A DNA stretch of 64,000 bases from Bacteroidota bacterium (GCA_027491355.1 JAIXWI010000031.1:1-64000), one strand, 5' to 3'; shown: positions 54,726-64,000, counted from the stretch's first letter. The notes: generated by a model from the letters alone, not told the origin. Made by a program: numbers and translations.

Positions 54726-55952
54726 TCAAAGATGAGTGGCCAAAAGTAGGTCTAAATCTTTGTGATAAATATTCAGCCTTTTCCCTAAATGTGGATTGGT
54801 CAAATTACCTTTAAAAACAAAAGCTCCTGAACGTATTGCAGGATTTTTATACAACAATTCTGTCAGAGATTTCGATTCATTGAGGTTCATAAGCAGTGGC
54901 GAGAGTACATTGCTCAGGGCATAGCTGGCAGTTCTGCTAACCCTTGATGTGATGTTGGGAACGCAATAATGAATAACGTCATGTTTTACAAAAGTGGGCT
55001 GAGCATGATTGGTTGTTTCAGAAGTTTCAAAAATACCTCCTTGGTCTATGCTAATGTCAACAATGACAGCCCCAGATTTCATCTGCATCACTTGTTCTTC
55101 GCTAATAATAACTGGGCTTCGTCCTTCTTCGTTTCTGATACAACCTATTGCCACATCGGCAGACATGAGTGCTTTTTGTAGAATTTTAGGATGAATGAGG
55201 GAGGTGAAAATGCTTTGACTTACAGCTTGTTGTAAAGTTCTTAAATTGTTTAAAGAATGGTCAAATACTTTCACCATTGCTCCAAAGCCCAAAGCTGCTT
55301 TTGCAGCAGACCTTCCAACGGTTCCTGCACCTATTATAACAACTTCTGTAGGAGGGATTCCAACAATGCCGCCAAACATTTCTCCTTTACCACCTCTATT
55401 GACACTGAGCAATTCAGTTGCAATAGAAATAGCTGAATAGCCTGCAATTTCACTCATACTTTTTACTACCGGATAATCACCATCTCCATCTTTTAAGTAT
55501 TCAAAAGCAATTGCATTGACCCTTTTGTTCATCAAGGTTTTAATGTATTGCTCTGATTTGGCACAATGCTGTATAGCTGAAATGATCAATTGATCAGGCT
55601 TTAAAAGTTTCAACTCTTCTTCTGTAAATGGCTCTACTTTAACGATTGTTTCAGCATTGAAAATTTCTTCTTTTGTGTAGCATATTTTAGCTCCAGCCTC
55701 GCTAAATTCCTGATCACTGAACCAAGCACCTTTTCCAGCACCACTTTCAATCCATACCTCACACCCATTGCTGCTTAGCATCTGAATGGCAGATGGAGTC
55801 AATGGACATCTGTGTTCCTGAAGCGTGGTTTCTTTTGGAATTCCAATTTGCAATCCTTTGTTAGATTTGCTAATTTCTAGCAATGCTTCTTTGGGCTGAA
55901 GGGATGCTTGCTTAGCTAAATCACTGAATCCAAAAGTGGTAGTTTCTTGCAT
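54726..55952 (-). CDS. ald: Alanine dehydrogenase
   Basis: Ald interconverts L-alanine with pyruvate and ammonia using NAD. The 408 residues begin with a 35-residue extension, then the family start LQIGIPKETTLQEHRCPLTP. Seen: VEPFTEEELKLL, IAGYSAISIATELLS, the NAD-binding VVIIGAGTVGRSAAKAALGFGA near 207-228 and IVDISIDQGGIFETSE, HYCVPNITSRVSRTASYALSN. These mark the alanine dehydrogenase/PNT alpha group. It follows tsaE after about 46 bases on the minus strand. The alternative, a transhydrogenase alpha subunit, is disfavoured because no beta subunit gene follows. Confidence 0.92.
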   Translation of the reverse strand: MQETTTFGFSDLAKQASLQPKEALLEISKSNKGLQIGIPKETTLQEHRCPLTPSAIQMLSSNGCEVWIESGAGKGAWFSDQEFSEAGAKICYTKEEIFNAETIVKVEPFTEEELKLLKPDQLIISAIQHCAKSEQYIKTLMNKRVNAIAFEYLKDGDGDYPVVKSMSEIAGYSAISIATELLSVNRGGKGEMFGGIVGIPPTEVVIIGAGTVGRSAAKAALGFGAMVKVFDHSLNNLRTLQQAVSQSIFTSLIHPKILQKALMSADVAIGCIRNEEGRSPVIISEEQVMQMKSGAVIVDISIDQGGIFETSETTNHAQPTFVKHDVIHYCVPNITSRVSRTASYALSNVLSPLLMNLNESKSLTELLYKNPAIRSGAFVFKGNLTNPHLGKRLNIYHKDLDLLLATHL

Positions 55953-55998
55953 GGTTTGTTTGAATCTGTCTCACAATTTAATACATTATCAACTGCTA

Positions 55999-56430
55999 TC
56001 AAAAATCCATTGAATGGTGGAAGTACAATTGAAGTGTTCTTTCGTTGTCAGTTCCTTGAATTTCTATGATGGCTAAGTTTACTTTTTGTAAAAAAACATT
56101 CGCAATTTCTGGCCATTCTATCAAGCAGGTGTTACCACTTTGAAGGTATTCCTCAAAACCAATATCATATAATTCTTGCTCATTTTTTATGCGATACAAG
56201 TCAAAATGGTAAATGCAAACTTGATTGTCTCCTTGGTATTCATTTACTATACCAAAACTTGGACTGTTCATCGGTTCATTCACACCCAACTCTTTACAAA
56301 AGGCTTTAATGAAAGTAGTTTTTCCAGCTCCCATGTCACCTTTGAAACAGATGACTTTTTGGTCTTCTGTTTGGAGTTTGAGCCATTTTGCTGCAGCTGT
56401 AATTTGTTGAATTTGGTAGCTAAACTCCAT
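55999..56430 (-). CDS. tsaE: tRNA threonylcarbamoyladenosine biosynthesis ATPase TsaE
   Basis: TsaE helps the TsaBD complex make t6A at position 37 of ANN-decoding tRNAs. The 143 residues show the P-loop GDMGAGKTTFIKAF, NSPSFGIVNEYQ, and the C-terminal HFDLYRIKNEQELYDIGFEEYL with the family signature YR/EEYL and CLIEWPE. The gene begins directly after the proline dehydrogenase stop (no gap) and precedes ald on the minus strand. Confidence 0.94.
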   Translation of the reverse strand: MEFSYQIQQITAAAKWLKLQTEDQKVICFKGDMGAGKTTFIKAFCKELGVNEPMNSPSFGIVNEYQGDNQVCIYHFDLYRIKNEQELYDIGFEEYLQSGNTCLIEWPEIANVFLQKVNLAIIEIQGTDNERTLQLYFHHSMDF

Positions 56431-57597
56431 TTATTTGCCTTTTCTTCTTGCCATTTCTTTTTCTATCAATGCAAGTTCTCGTCCTGCTTGGCCCTTGACA
56501 CTTGTATTTTCTTGGGCCCTTCTAAATAAATATGGTAGCACTGATTTTACAGGTCCGTATGGCAAATATTTAGCTACATTGTAACCCCCATCAGCTAAGT
56601 TATAACTCAAATGGTCGCTCATGCCAAATAATTGTGAAAAATAAATTCTTTGGTCGTTTTTGTTGAGTTGGTATTTGTGCATCAATTCAATTAATACTTT
56701 ACAACTTTCTTCATTGTGTGTACCTGCACAAATAGCAGTGTGTGTAATGTTGTCGATGCAAATTTCAATGGCTTTATTGAAATCAATATCACTGTCTAAC
56801 TTAGTGGGTTGAATGGGATTTAGATAGCCCATTTTTAAAGCCCTGTCGGCTTCTTTTTCCATATAAGCACCTCGAACCAATTTAATGCCATAGCTGTAAT
56901 TACCCTGTTTTGCGTTAGCAAGTACCTTTTCCAAAAATGCCAGACGGTCGTGTCTGTAAAATTGAAGGGTGTTGTATACAATGGCTTTTTGCTGATTGTA
57001 TTTTTGAATCATTTGCAAAGCCAAATGGTCAATGGCATCTTGTATCCATGTTTCCTCTGCATCTATAAAAATACGTACATTGAGCTGAGATGCTGTTGCA
57101 CAGATTTGGTCTATACGCTTCAAAACTCGATTGTACTCGGCTGCTTCTTCTGTATTCAGTTCCTTTTGATTGTTAATTGCTTCTAACAGTCCAAAACGAG
57201 CAATTCCGGTAACTTTGAATACACTAAATGGAATTTTTGGATTGTTAGCTGCTTTTTGAATGGTCCGAATAATTTCAGCTGCTGTTTCATCAAAGGTTAC
57301 TTCATTTTCTTCTCCCTCAACTGAATAGTCTAAGATGGTCCCAATTTGAAAAGCATGTAATTTATTGATTGCATCCTCGCAATCAGCAATGTTTTCACCA
57401 CCACAAAATTGTTTAAAAACAGTTGCTTTGATGAGTCCTTTGATAGGTAACTTCATTGAAAAACATGCTTGTATGAGAGGTGGCCCAAGTTTAACCAACC
57501 AATTGTATCCAATTGATTTGAATAAAAAGTATGAATTTCTAAGCTCTTTGTTACTTTTTGCTTTAAAAGCAATTTCTGTATTGTTAAAATCAATCAT
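56431..57597 (-). CDS. Proline dehydrogenase
   Basis: The enzyme oxidises proline to pyrroline-5-carboxylate with FAD. I place the start at the ATG of 57597 (388 residues). The frame stays open 65 codons further upstream, but those residues are unlike the family and would run back over the divergent aroB start. The TIM barrel shows FIDAEETWIQ, YGIKLVRGAYMEKEADRA with the FAD-binding segment, CAGTHNEES, QLFGMSDHLSY, and the conserved end KYLPYGPVKSVLPYLFRRAQEN. It leads a minus-strand set with tsaE and ald. The partner pyrroline-5-carboxylate dehydrogenase is not in the window. Confidence 0.93.
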   Translation of the reverse strand: MIDFNNTEIAFKAKSNKELRNSYFLFKSIGYNWLVKLGPPLIQACFSMKLPIKGLIKATVFKQFCGGENIADCEDAINKLHAFQIGTILDYSVEGEENEVTFDETAAEIIRTIQKAANNPKIPFSVFKVTGIARFGLLEAINNQKELNTEEAAEYNRVLKRIDQICATASQLNVRIFIDAEETWIQDAIDHLALQMIQKYNQQKAIVYNTLQFYRHDRLAFLEKVLANAKQGNYSYGIKLVRGAYMEKEADRALKMGYLNPIQPTKLDSDIDFNKAIEICIDNITHTAICAGTHNEESCKVLIELMHKYQLNKNDQRIYFSQLFGMSDHLSYNLADGGYNVAKYLPYGPVKSVLPYLFRRAQENTSVKGQAGRELALIEKEMARRKGK

Positions 57598-57676
57598 GAG
57601 TTTCCTTCGTTTAGCTATGTCTTTGTTAAATTTATATAACTTAGCGCCACAAAAGTAATTGACTATTTTCAGTATA

Positions 57677-58735
57677 ATGAAAGAAATTTTTACCAAACAA
57701 TTCAATGTATTTGTTGGAGCAGGTTCTCTAACGCAACTTTCTGAATTACTGATAGAAAAATCATATTCAAAAGTTTTTGTTCTTGTAGACAATCACACAA
57801 AAAAGCATTGTTTACCTTTACTAAAACCTTTTTTAGCCCAATTCGACTTGATTGAAATTAAGTCAGGAGAAATCTATAAAAATACTGAAACTCTGAAAGA
57901 TATTTGGCAAAAACTCCAAGATTGTAAAGCCGACCGTTCAAGCTTGCTCATTAATTTAGGGGGTGGTGTAATATGTGACATGGGTGGATTTGCTGCAGCA
58001 ACTTTTAAAAGAGGCATAGATTTTATTCACGTACCTACCACTTTATTAGCCATGGTAGATGCATCTATTGGTGGTAAATTGGGTATAGACTTCAATGGCA
58101 TAAAAAACGAAATTGGATTGTTTAAACATCCCTCATTGATTGTTGTTGAGCCTGTTTTTTTAAAAACACTTCCCCTAGAGGAGTTAAAGAGTGGTTTTGC
58201 TGAGTTAATCAAACATGGATTAGTGGCCGACAAGAAATTATGGAACATGCTCCAAGATTTAAAAGAAATCAATCCAAATGTCATACATAAATTGATACTT
58301 CAATCCATCAAAATAAAAGTAAAAATAGTATCAAAAGATCCAAATGAAAAAGGTATCAGGAAATCTTTGAATTTTGGTCATACCATAGGTCATGCCATAG
58401 AATCTGCTTCAATTTTAAATGGTAAAAAAGTAATTTTACATGGTCAGGCTGTTGCACTGGGTATGTTTGCAGAATCATGGATAAGTCATCAATTGAAATA
58501 CTTGTCACAAAAAGAATTTTATCAAATAGAAAGCTTTCTTAAACAACATTTTGATATGCAAATTTCAGGGTTGGACGCTCACAGTTTGATAGATTTAATG
58601 GCGCATGACAAAAAGAATGAAGCTGGAAAAATTCAATTCAGTCTGATTCACAAAATTGGTTCACCAAAATTAAAAATTAATTGTGACCATGAACTCATTT
58701 TTAAAGCACTCAACACCTGTTTTAACATAACATGA
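57677..58735 (+). CDS. aroB: 3-dehydroquinate synthase
   Basis: AroB makes 3-dehydroquinate from DAHP, second step of the shikimate path. The ATG at 57677 is chosen (352 residues); a TTG at 57659 would add only MTIFSI. Seen: NLGGGVICDMGGFAAATFKRG with the NAD-binding GGG, HVPTTLLAMVDASIGGKLGID, the catalytic FAELIKHGL and the metal histidines in LNFGHTIGHAIE and GQAVALGM. It starts the run aroB-aroA-aroC and diverges from proline dehydrogenase with about 79 bases between. The stop overlaps the aroA ATG by four bases. Confidence 0.95.
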   Translation: MKEIFTKQFNVFVGAGSLTQLSELLIEKSYSKVFVLVDNHTKKHCLPLLKPFLAQFDLIEIKSGEIYKNTETLKDIWQKLQDCKADRSSLLINLGGGVICDMGGFAAATFKRGIDFIHVPTTLLAMVDASIGGKLGIDFNGIKNEIGLFKHPSLIVVEPVFLKTLPLEELKSGFAELIKHGLVADKKLWNMLQDLKEINPNVIHKLILQSIKIKVKIVSKDPNEKGIRKSLNFGHTIGHAIESASILNGKKVILHGQAVALGMFAESWISHQLKYLSQKEFYQIESFLKQHFDMQISGLDAHSLIDLMAHDKKNEAGKIQFSLIHKIGSPKLKINCDHELIFKALNTCFNIT

Positions 58736-59988
58736 AGCAAGTTACATACTCGGTGTTTGATGAACTACTGAACAATTCAATACAGTTGCCTGCATCTAAA
58801 AGTATTTCTAACAGAGCGCTTGTTCTTCAGGCATTATTGAATTGGAAATTTCAGCAGAATAGCTGTAAACTTTCAAATCTCTCAACAGCTGATGATACTA
58901 GGATCATGCAAAGGGTTTTGTTAGAAAATAAACCTGAAATTGACTTAAAAAATGCGGGTACTTGTTTTAGGTTTTTAACTGCATATTATGCGCTAACTAC
59001 TTCTGAAAATAAAATAATTACGGGTTCTGACAGGCTCAAAAAAAGACCAATAGCCGGCTTGGTGGATGCCTTGTTAACCATGGGTGCATCTATAGAATAC
59101 TTAGAGAATGATGGATATGCACCTTTATTAATTAAACCCTCAAAAATAAAATCAGACAAGACATTAAAAGTAAGCACTGAAAACAGCAGTCAATTTTTAA
59201 GTGCCCTCATTTTAATTGCGCCATTTACAGACAATGTTATAGCGTTTTGGGTTGATCCAGAAAGCCGCTCCTTTTCTTATGTAAGGATGACGCTAGGGGT
59301 GTTACAATCATTTGGAATGAAATGGAGGTTAAATGACAATTGTTTGTTGGTTTATCCATTGAAATCACCTCAAGATAAACCTTTCATCTTTGAAATTGAA
59401 GCCGATTGGAGTGCTGCGGCTTTTTTTTATGGCGTTCAGTCTATAGTAAAAAAAGGACAGCAATGTTTGAATGGATTACGTAAAAACAGCATACAAGGAG
59501 ATGTGTTATTGGCGAAAATGGCTTCAGACTTAGGGGTTGAAACTACCTTTAACGAAAATGGAATTTGTATACAAACTTTTAAACATAATAAAATACAAAA
59601 ACACATCAACTGGGATTTTTCTCAATGTCCAGATTTAGCACCTGTGTTAATATTAGCCGCTGTTTTAAATGTTGAATCAGGAACGTTTATTGGATTAGAC
59701 AACTTAAATTTCAAGGAAAGCCAGCGCCTAAAGTTGTTGAACGATTATTTAAAATCACTGGGTGTTCAAACCAGTTTGACAACCAATACACTTGAATTTA
59801 GAAAAACTGGTCCGTTTTCTAGTTTCATTCAAATTGACACCGCACTTGATCACAGAATGGTAATGGCTGCTACATTGCTAAGTTTTGTTGTAAAATCAGT
59901 ATATTTGAATGAGGTTGATTCGGTAGAAAAATCTTTTCCTGAATTTTGGGAACAAGCAAAAAAGCTAGGTTTTGCCTACCTCAACTAA
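58732..59988 (+). CDS. aroA: 3-phosphoshikimate 1-carboxyvinyltransferase (EPSP synthase)
   Basis: AroA joins phosphoenolpyruvate and shikimate-3-phosphate. The 418 residues have PASKSISNRALVLQAL at the N-terminus, then DDTRIMQ, LKNAGTCFRFLTAYYAL (the position equivalent to NAGT), RPIAGLVDAL, SSQFLSALILIAP and the DHRMVMAATLL motif near 380. The active-site Lys/Arg pattern is consistent with the family. It overlaps aroB by four bases (ATGA) and aroC follows directly. Confidence 0.95.
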   Translation: MKQVTYSVFDELLNNSIQLPASKSISNRALVLQALLNWKFQQNSCKLSNLSTADDTRIMQRVLLENKPEIDLKNAGTCFRFLTAYYALTTSENKIITGSDRLKKRPIAGLVDALLTMGASIEYLENDGYAPLLIKPSKIKSDKTLKVSTENSSQFLSALILIAPFTDNVIAFWVDPESRSFSYVRMTLGVLQSFGMKWRLNDNCLLVYPLKSPQDKPFIFEIEADWSAAAFFYGVQSIVKKGQQCLNGLRKNSIQGDVLLAKMASDLGVETTFNENGICIQTFKHNKIQKHINWDFSQCPDLAPVLILAAVLNVESGTFIGLDNLNFKESQRLKLLNDYLKSLGVQTSLTTNTLEFRKTGPFSSFIQIDTALDHRMVMAATLLSFVVKSVYLNEVDSVEKSFPEFWEQAKKLGFAYLN

Positions 59989-61095
59989 ATGACAATGGCA
60001 GGAAATTCGTTTGGAGATATTTTTAAAATTACCAGTTTTGGAGAAAGTCATGGCAAATCAATAGGTGTTGTTATTGATGGCTGTCCTGCAGGTTTAGCCA
60101 TTGATTTGAATCATATTCAATTTGAATTGGATCAGAGAAAGCCAGCTACATACACTGGTGCAAGCTCCAGAAAAGAAGATCAAAACTTTGAAATTTTAAG
60201 TGGCGTCTTTGAAGGTAAAACAATTGGTACACCAATTTGTATGGTTGTATACAATAAAGACCAAAAGTCTGATGACTACAATCACTTAGAAACAGTTTTC
60301 AGGCCTTCACATGCAGACTATACTTATTTTGCAAAGTATGGAATTAGAGACCATAGGGGAGGTGGACGTCAGTCTGCTAGAGAAACAGTTGCAAGGGTAT
60401 TAGCGGGTGCAATAGCCAAGCAAATATTAAAAACATATGGAATTTCAATCAACGCTTTGGTTACTCAAATAGGAGAGGTCTGTTTTGATGCTCCAATTTT
60501 GGAGGAGCATCTGTTGTTTTCAACTCAAAATGAACTAAAAACTGCAGATGAAATTACCAAAGTGAATATGCAAGCTTCCATAGAAAATGCTTTAAAAACA
60601 GGAGACTCTTTGGGAGGTGTTATAACTTGTATATGTATGGGTGTTCCTGCCGGAATTGGAGAGCCAGTTTTTGATAAGTTACACGCAGTTTTGGGCCAAG
60701 CCATGTTGAGTATCAATGCGGTAAAAGGATTTGAAATTGGAAGTGGATTTGCGGGAGCATCAATGAAGGGTTCTGCTCACAATGATTTATTTGAGTTTAA
60801 AGATGGAAAAATTGCTACTCAAACCAATTTTAGTGGCGGAATACAAGGAGGAATTTCAAATGGAGCGCCAATTGAAATGAAAATTGCATTTAAGCCTGTT
60901 TCAAGCATTGCACAGCCCCAACAAACAATTAACAACATCAATGAGCATGTCTCTTTAAGTATCAAAGGCAGGCATGATGCTTGTGTGCTTCCAAGGGCTG
61001 TAGTTATTGTGGAGGCAATGGCTGCATTAACAATCTTAGATTTTATACTTAAAAATAATAGCAGTCGTTTGCAACCTTTCGACACTAAAAATTGA
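59989..61095 (+). CDS. aroC: Chorismate synthase
   Basis: AroC removes phosphate from EPSP to give chorismate, using reduced FMN. The 368 residues begin MTMAGNSFGDIFK; the second ATG (59995) is equally likely and matches many family members. Seen: TSFGESHGKSIGVVIDGCPAG, QRKPATYTGASSRKEDQ-type region, DYTYFAKYGIRDHRGGGRQSARETV with the His/Gly-rich motif, and the C-terminal KGRHDACVLPRAVVIVEAM. The start touches the aroA stop with no gap. Confidence 0.96.
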   Translation: MTMAGNSFGDIFKITSFGESHGKSIGVVIDGCPAGLAIDLNHIQFELDQRKPATYTGASSRKEDQNFEILSGVFEGKTIGTPICMVVYNKDQKSDDYNHLETVFRPSHADYTYFAKYGIRDHRGGGRQSARETVARVLAGAIAKQILKTYGISINALVTQIGEVCFDAPILEEHLLFSTQNELKTADEITKVNMQASIENALKTGDSLGGVITCICMGVPAGIGEPVFDKLHAVLGQAMLSINAVKGFEIGSGFAGASMKGSAHNDLFEFKDGKIATQTNFSGGIQGGISNGAPIEMKIAFKPVSSIAQPQQTINNINEHVSLSIKGRHDACVLPRAVVIVEAMAALTILDFILKNNSSRLQPFDTKN

Positions 61096-61120
61096 TTTAT
61101 CTATACTGAATAACACGAAG

Positions 61121-62950
61121 ATGAAAAAAACAATCAGCTTATTTTTCTTAATGGTATGTATACTATGCCTCAATGCTCAAAATAGAGTTCCTTGTTTAAC
61201 CGACGAGGCACTCAAAGCAATGCAGGCAATAGATCCATCTTTAAAGCAAGCACAAATTGATGCGGATCATAAAATCAGTAATCTTCAATTTGCCTCTGAA
61301 AAAGCTATCAGCGTAAAGTATATTCCAGTAGTTTTTCATGTCATTCACAAGTGGGGTGCAGAAAATATTTCGCAAGCACAAATACAAGATGCCATTAGAG
61401 CACTCAATGATGATTTCAGAAGAGTGACAGGAACAAATGGTGCAAAATCAACTGATCCATCAGCTGTTGACATGCAGTATGAATTCAGATTGGCCCAATT
61501 TGATCCCAATGGAAAACCTACAAATGGAGTCAATAGAGTTTACAGTATGCTTACTGACAATGCCAGAGACAATGCAAAAGCTTTGTCTTATTGGGATGCA
61601 AAAAAATACTACAATGTTTGGGTTGTAAACAATATTCAAAATACATTTGGTTCTTCTGGTATAGTTTTAGGCTATGCTCAATTCCCGTTCATGCTTTCAA
61701 GAAGACCCAATACAGATGGTGTTGTAATGTGCGCCAATCAGGTTGGTACCATTGAAGTTGGTGCTACTGATAACCAAATGGGTAGAACTTTTACGCATGA
61801 AACTGGACATTGGATTGGTTTGTATCATACTTTCCAAGATGGTTGTGCTGGATTAACACCAAGCACCTGTGCCACAGAGGGTGATTTGGTATGTGATACT
61901 CCTCCATTAGCAGATGCTAGTTATGGATGTCAAACTACCCGTGAATCTTGTAATCCAGGAACTTTAGCCATGATTAAAAATTACATGGATTATTCCGATG
62001 GTTCATGTATGGATTTGTTTACTGCAGGCCAGAAATCAAGATCAGATGCTACCATGATTTCATTCAGATCTATTGTTTACAGTGCATCAAATACTTTAGC
62101 TGCTGGAATAAATACATCAGGAAACTATGTTCCACTCAACGCATCAACATTGAAAGCTCCTTATAAATGTGGGTTTAATATTGGTGATTTTGCTAAAGAT
62201 GGATGGAAATATGAGAATTACACAAGTCCTGGCGACAGTGGATGGAAAGAATCAACCAAAGCTGCATATGAAGGGAATGGTGCCATTTGTGCAAGAAATA
62301 TTTTGCATGTAAGATTGAACAATAGAAATGCTTTCGTTTCCCCTAGCATCGATATTACCAGTTTATCTAATCCAAGACTAAGTTTTATGCTTGCTTATGC
62401 AAAGAGAATTGGTGCAAGCAATGACAGAATTAAAGTATACATCTCTAACAATTATGGAAGAACAGAAGAACTACTTACAACATTAACTACTTCAGACATG
62501 GCAACTGGTTTAACTTCATCTTCAGAGTTTGTACCAAGTGTTGATGAATGGAAATCTTTCAAATTAGATTTGAGTGCTTATAAAACTTATAACAACTGTC
62601 AAATTCGTTTTGAACTGACATCGCTCAGAGGTAATAATATATACATCGATAATTTTGATTTAGGTGATGCCACATCAATTTCTTCTAATTCGCTCAATCA
62701 AGTGTCTTTTAGTTTGTTCCCAAATCCAGCCAATGAAAAGTTAGCAGTGGTATTCAACAATCCAATTGCGAGTGAATTTGATATTGCCATTTATTCAATT
62801 GATGGTTCGCTCATTATGAACAAAAATTATACTGTACATGCTGTATCTCAGCAAATTGATTTGAACATAGGAGAACTCAAATCTGGTGTTTATCTCATTG
62901 AAATAAAAACAGACAAAGGCAATCAAACAAAGAGATTTATAAAAAATTAA
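61121..62950 (+). CDS. M43-family zinc metalloprotease with T9SS type A signal
   Basis: The product has 609 residues. A signal peptide ends CLNAQ. A propeptide of about 45 residues precedes the catalytic domain, which starts with YIPVVFHVIHKWG. The zinc motif is HETGHWIGLYH (His226, Glu227, His230, His236) and the Met-turn is near NYMDYSDGSCM, as in the pappalysin group. A beta domain of about 160 residues follows, with FAKDGWKYENY and LDLSAYKTYNN. The C-terminal T9SS signal has FSLFPNPANEKLA, DIAIYSIDGS and GVYLIEIKTD. It should be secreted and act outside the cell; its target is unknown. Confidence 0.92.
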   Translation: MKKTISLFFLMVCILCLNAQNRVPCLTDEALKAMQAIDPSLKQAQIDADHKISNLQFASEKAISVKYIPVVFHVIHKWGAENISQAQIQDAIRALNDDFRRVTGTNGAKSTDPSAVDMQYEFRLAQFDPNGKPTNGVNRVYSMLTDNARDNAKALSYWDAKKYYNVWVVNNIQNTFGSSGIVLGYAQFPFMLSRRPNTDGVVMCANQVGTIEVGATDNQMGRTFTHETGHWIGLYHTFQDGCAGLTPSTCATEGDLVCDTPPLADASYGCQTTRESCNPGTLAMIKNYMDYSDGSCMDLFTAGQKSRSDATMISFRSIVYSASNTLAAGINTSGNYVPLNASTLKAPYKCGFNIGDFAKDGWKYENYTSPGDSGWKESTKAAYEGNGAICARNILHVRLNNRNAFVSPSIDITSLSNPRLSFMLAYAKRIGASNDRIKVYISNNYGRTEELLTTLTTSDMATGLTSSSEFVPSVDEWKSFKLDLSAYKTYNNCQIRFELTSLRGNNIYIDNFDLGDATSISSNSLNQVSFSLFPNPANEKLAVVFNNPIASEFDIAIYSIDGSLIMNKNYTVHAVSQQIDLNIGELKSGVYLIEIKTDKGNQTKRFIKN

Positions 62951-62955
62951 AAAAA

Positions 62956-62981
62956 GGGATTCATTCATGAATCCCTTTTTT
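62956..62981 (+). terminator. Terminator of the M43 protease gene
   Basis: GGGATTCAT (62956-62964) pairs with ATGAATCCC (62967-62975), leaving a minimal loop that opens to about four bases, followed by six T. An A-run on the other side makes it usable in both directions. Confidence 0.87.
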
Positions 62982-63130
62982 GTAGAATAAAATTGACAAT
63001 TGAATGTGATGGCATGCTGATTCATTGGTACATTCAGGTTTTTATTCATAGATTGCAGAAATGTTTTGAAATCTCGGAACTTGTAATTGATTTGCAAATA
63101 AGAGAACATGAACACATTAATTGAATACAA

Positions 63131-64000
63131 ATGACCAAAAACCTAGTAATTGTAGAATCACCGGCCAAAGCCAAAACAATAGAAAAATTCTTAGGTAAAG
63201 ACTTTACTGTTAAATCGTGTTTTGGACATATCAGGGATTTGGCAAAAGGTGATGCAGCAATTGACATTGCTAATAATTTTACACCTTCTTATGAAGTAAG
63301 TGACGACAAAAAAGCAATCGTAGCTGAGTTAAAAAAACTCTCAAAAGAAGCTGAAATGGTATGGTTGGCATCCGATGAAGACCGAGAAGGAGAAGCCATT
63401 AGCTGGCATTTGAGCGAGGTATTAAAGTTAGATGAAAGTAAAACCAAAAGAATTGTATTTCATGAAATTACTAAGCCTGCAATACTAAAAGCAATAGAAA
63501 ACCCAAGAACCATTGACCATAATTTGGTAGATGCCCAACAAGCAAGGCGTGTACTAGACCGTTTAGTAGGTTTTGAACTTTCACCAGTTCTATGGAAAAA
63601 AGTCAAAGCCAATTTATCTGCAGGCAGGGTTCAATCTGTAGCTGTAAAACTCATTGTAGACAGAGAGCGTGAAATTAATCAGTTTCAATCACAGTCTGCA
63701 TTCAGGATATTAGCAAGTTTCAATGTTGGTGGCAAAGTCATGGAAGCTGAATTGGGCAAAAGATTTGATGCTGAAGCAGAAGCCTATCAGTTTTTAGAAA
63801 AATGCAAATCAGCTCAATTTACCATCAAAAATTTAGAAGTTAAACCAACTGAAAAATCTCCTGCTGCTCCTTTTACAACTTCTACGCTGCAACAAGAAGC
63901 AAGTAGGAAGCTTGGCTATGGGGTTAGTACTACTATGAGCATTGCCCAAAAGCTATACGAGCATGGACATATAACTTATATGAGAACTGACAGTGTCAAT
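63131..64000 (+). CDS. topA: DNA topoisomerase I, N-terminal part (3' end outside window)
   Basis: The open frame from the ATG at 63131 runs to the window edge for 290 codons. It begins TKNLVIVESPAKAKTIEKFLG, a strong TopA start. The Toprim domain has SDEDREGEAISWHLSEV with its acidic cluster, then FHEITKPAI, and domain IV has ARRVLDRLVGFELSPVLWKKV, LSAGRVQSVAVKLIVDRE, LQQEASRKLGYG and the catalytic Tyr in ITYMRTDS near the end. TopA relaxes negative supercoils by cutting one strand. The C-terminal zinc or repeat region lies beyond the window. Confidence 0.95.
   Translation, partial: MTKNLVIVESPAKAKTIEKFLGKDFTVKSCFGHIRDLAKGDAAIDIANNFTPSYEVSDDKKAIVAELKKLSKEAEMVWLASDEDREGEAISWHLSEVLKLDESKTKRIVFHEITKPAILKAIENPRTIDHNLVDAQQARRVLDRLVGFELSPVLWKKVKANLSAGRVQSVAVKLIVDREREINQFQSQSAFRILASFNVGGKVMEAELGKRFDAEAEAYQFLEKCKSAQFTIKNLEVKPTEKSPAAPFTTSTLQQEASRKLGYGVSTTMSIAQKLYEHGHITYMRTDSVN

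Noticed and set aside
56431-57792. Longer proline dehydrogenase start at 57792
   Set aside because: The extra 65 residues are unlike the family, and this start would overlap the divergent aroB gene and its promoter region.

Overview
The window is a stretch of AT-rich chromosomal DNA from a member of the Bacteroidota. The evidence is several type IX secretion (T9SS) cargo proteins with type A or CHU-like type B C-terminal signals, a TonB receptor/DUF4249 lipoprotein pair, the family set DUF349, DUF5683, LruC and BshB1, a large signal peptidase I, and TAnnTTTG-type promoter boxes with few Shine-Dalgarno sites. I cannot place it below class or order. Two genes are cut by the window edges: an outer-membrane barrel at the left and topA at the right.

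Layout. 1-3.3 kb: barrel fragment, a small secreted protein, an M13 metallopeptidase lipoprotein and a 46-residue membrane protein. 3.3-3.7 kb: the 3' remnant of a large serine recombinase running into tRNA-Met(CAT), a scar of an integrated element. 3.9-11 kb: GH25 lysozyme, a double-length D-Ala-D-Ala ligase, a TlpA thioredoxin, a small T9SS protein, dapA, and an exonuclease/GIY-YIG fusion. 11-24 kb: secreted giants and cargo (1.67 kb-residue dockerin-ended protein, PPAD-like deiminase, T9SS type B protein) interleaved with a queuosine-precursor transporter, a DDAH-like enzyme and lysA. 24-30 kb: ABC-F ATPase, a lipoprotein, and the translation operon thrS-infC-rpmI-rplT. 30-37 kb: LruC lipoprotein, tRNA-Leu(CAA), 2OG oxygenase, TonB receptor/DUF4249, and a methyltransferase relic. 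37-47 kb: DUF349 protein, HMG-CoA lyase, phoH-purC, SAM hydroxide adenosyltransferase, LysM protein with GT2, bshB1. 47-54.5 kb: rseP, tag, and the minus-strand run UPF0173-parA-parB-DUF5683-dapB-lepB. 54.7-64 kb: ald, tsaE, proline dehydrogenase, the shikimate run aroB-aroA-aroC, an M43 metalloprotease cargo and topA.

How the genes fit together. dapA, dapB and lysA supply diaminopimelate and lysine; the Ddl fusion, GH25 lysozyme and LysM protein act on peptidoglycan. aroB/aroA/aroC complete the end of the shikimate path. LepB and RseP serve export and envelope proteolysis, and at least four proteins are predicted T9SS cargo. Most of the window is core genome. I found no phage module, CRISPR array, toxin-antitoxin pair or clear defence island. 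The best leads are the asymmetric double Ddl, the secreted PPAD-like deiminase beside a DDAH-like gene, an ABC-F protein with one conserved and one degenerate composite ATP site, a structured RNA before rplT, and -7 promoter boxes that abut start codons.
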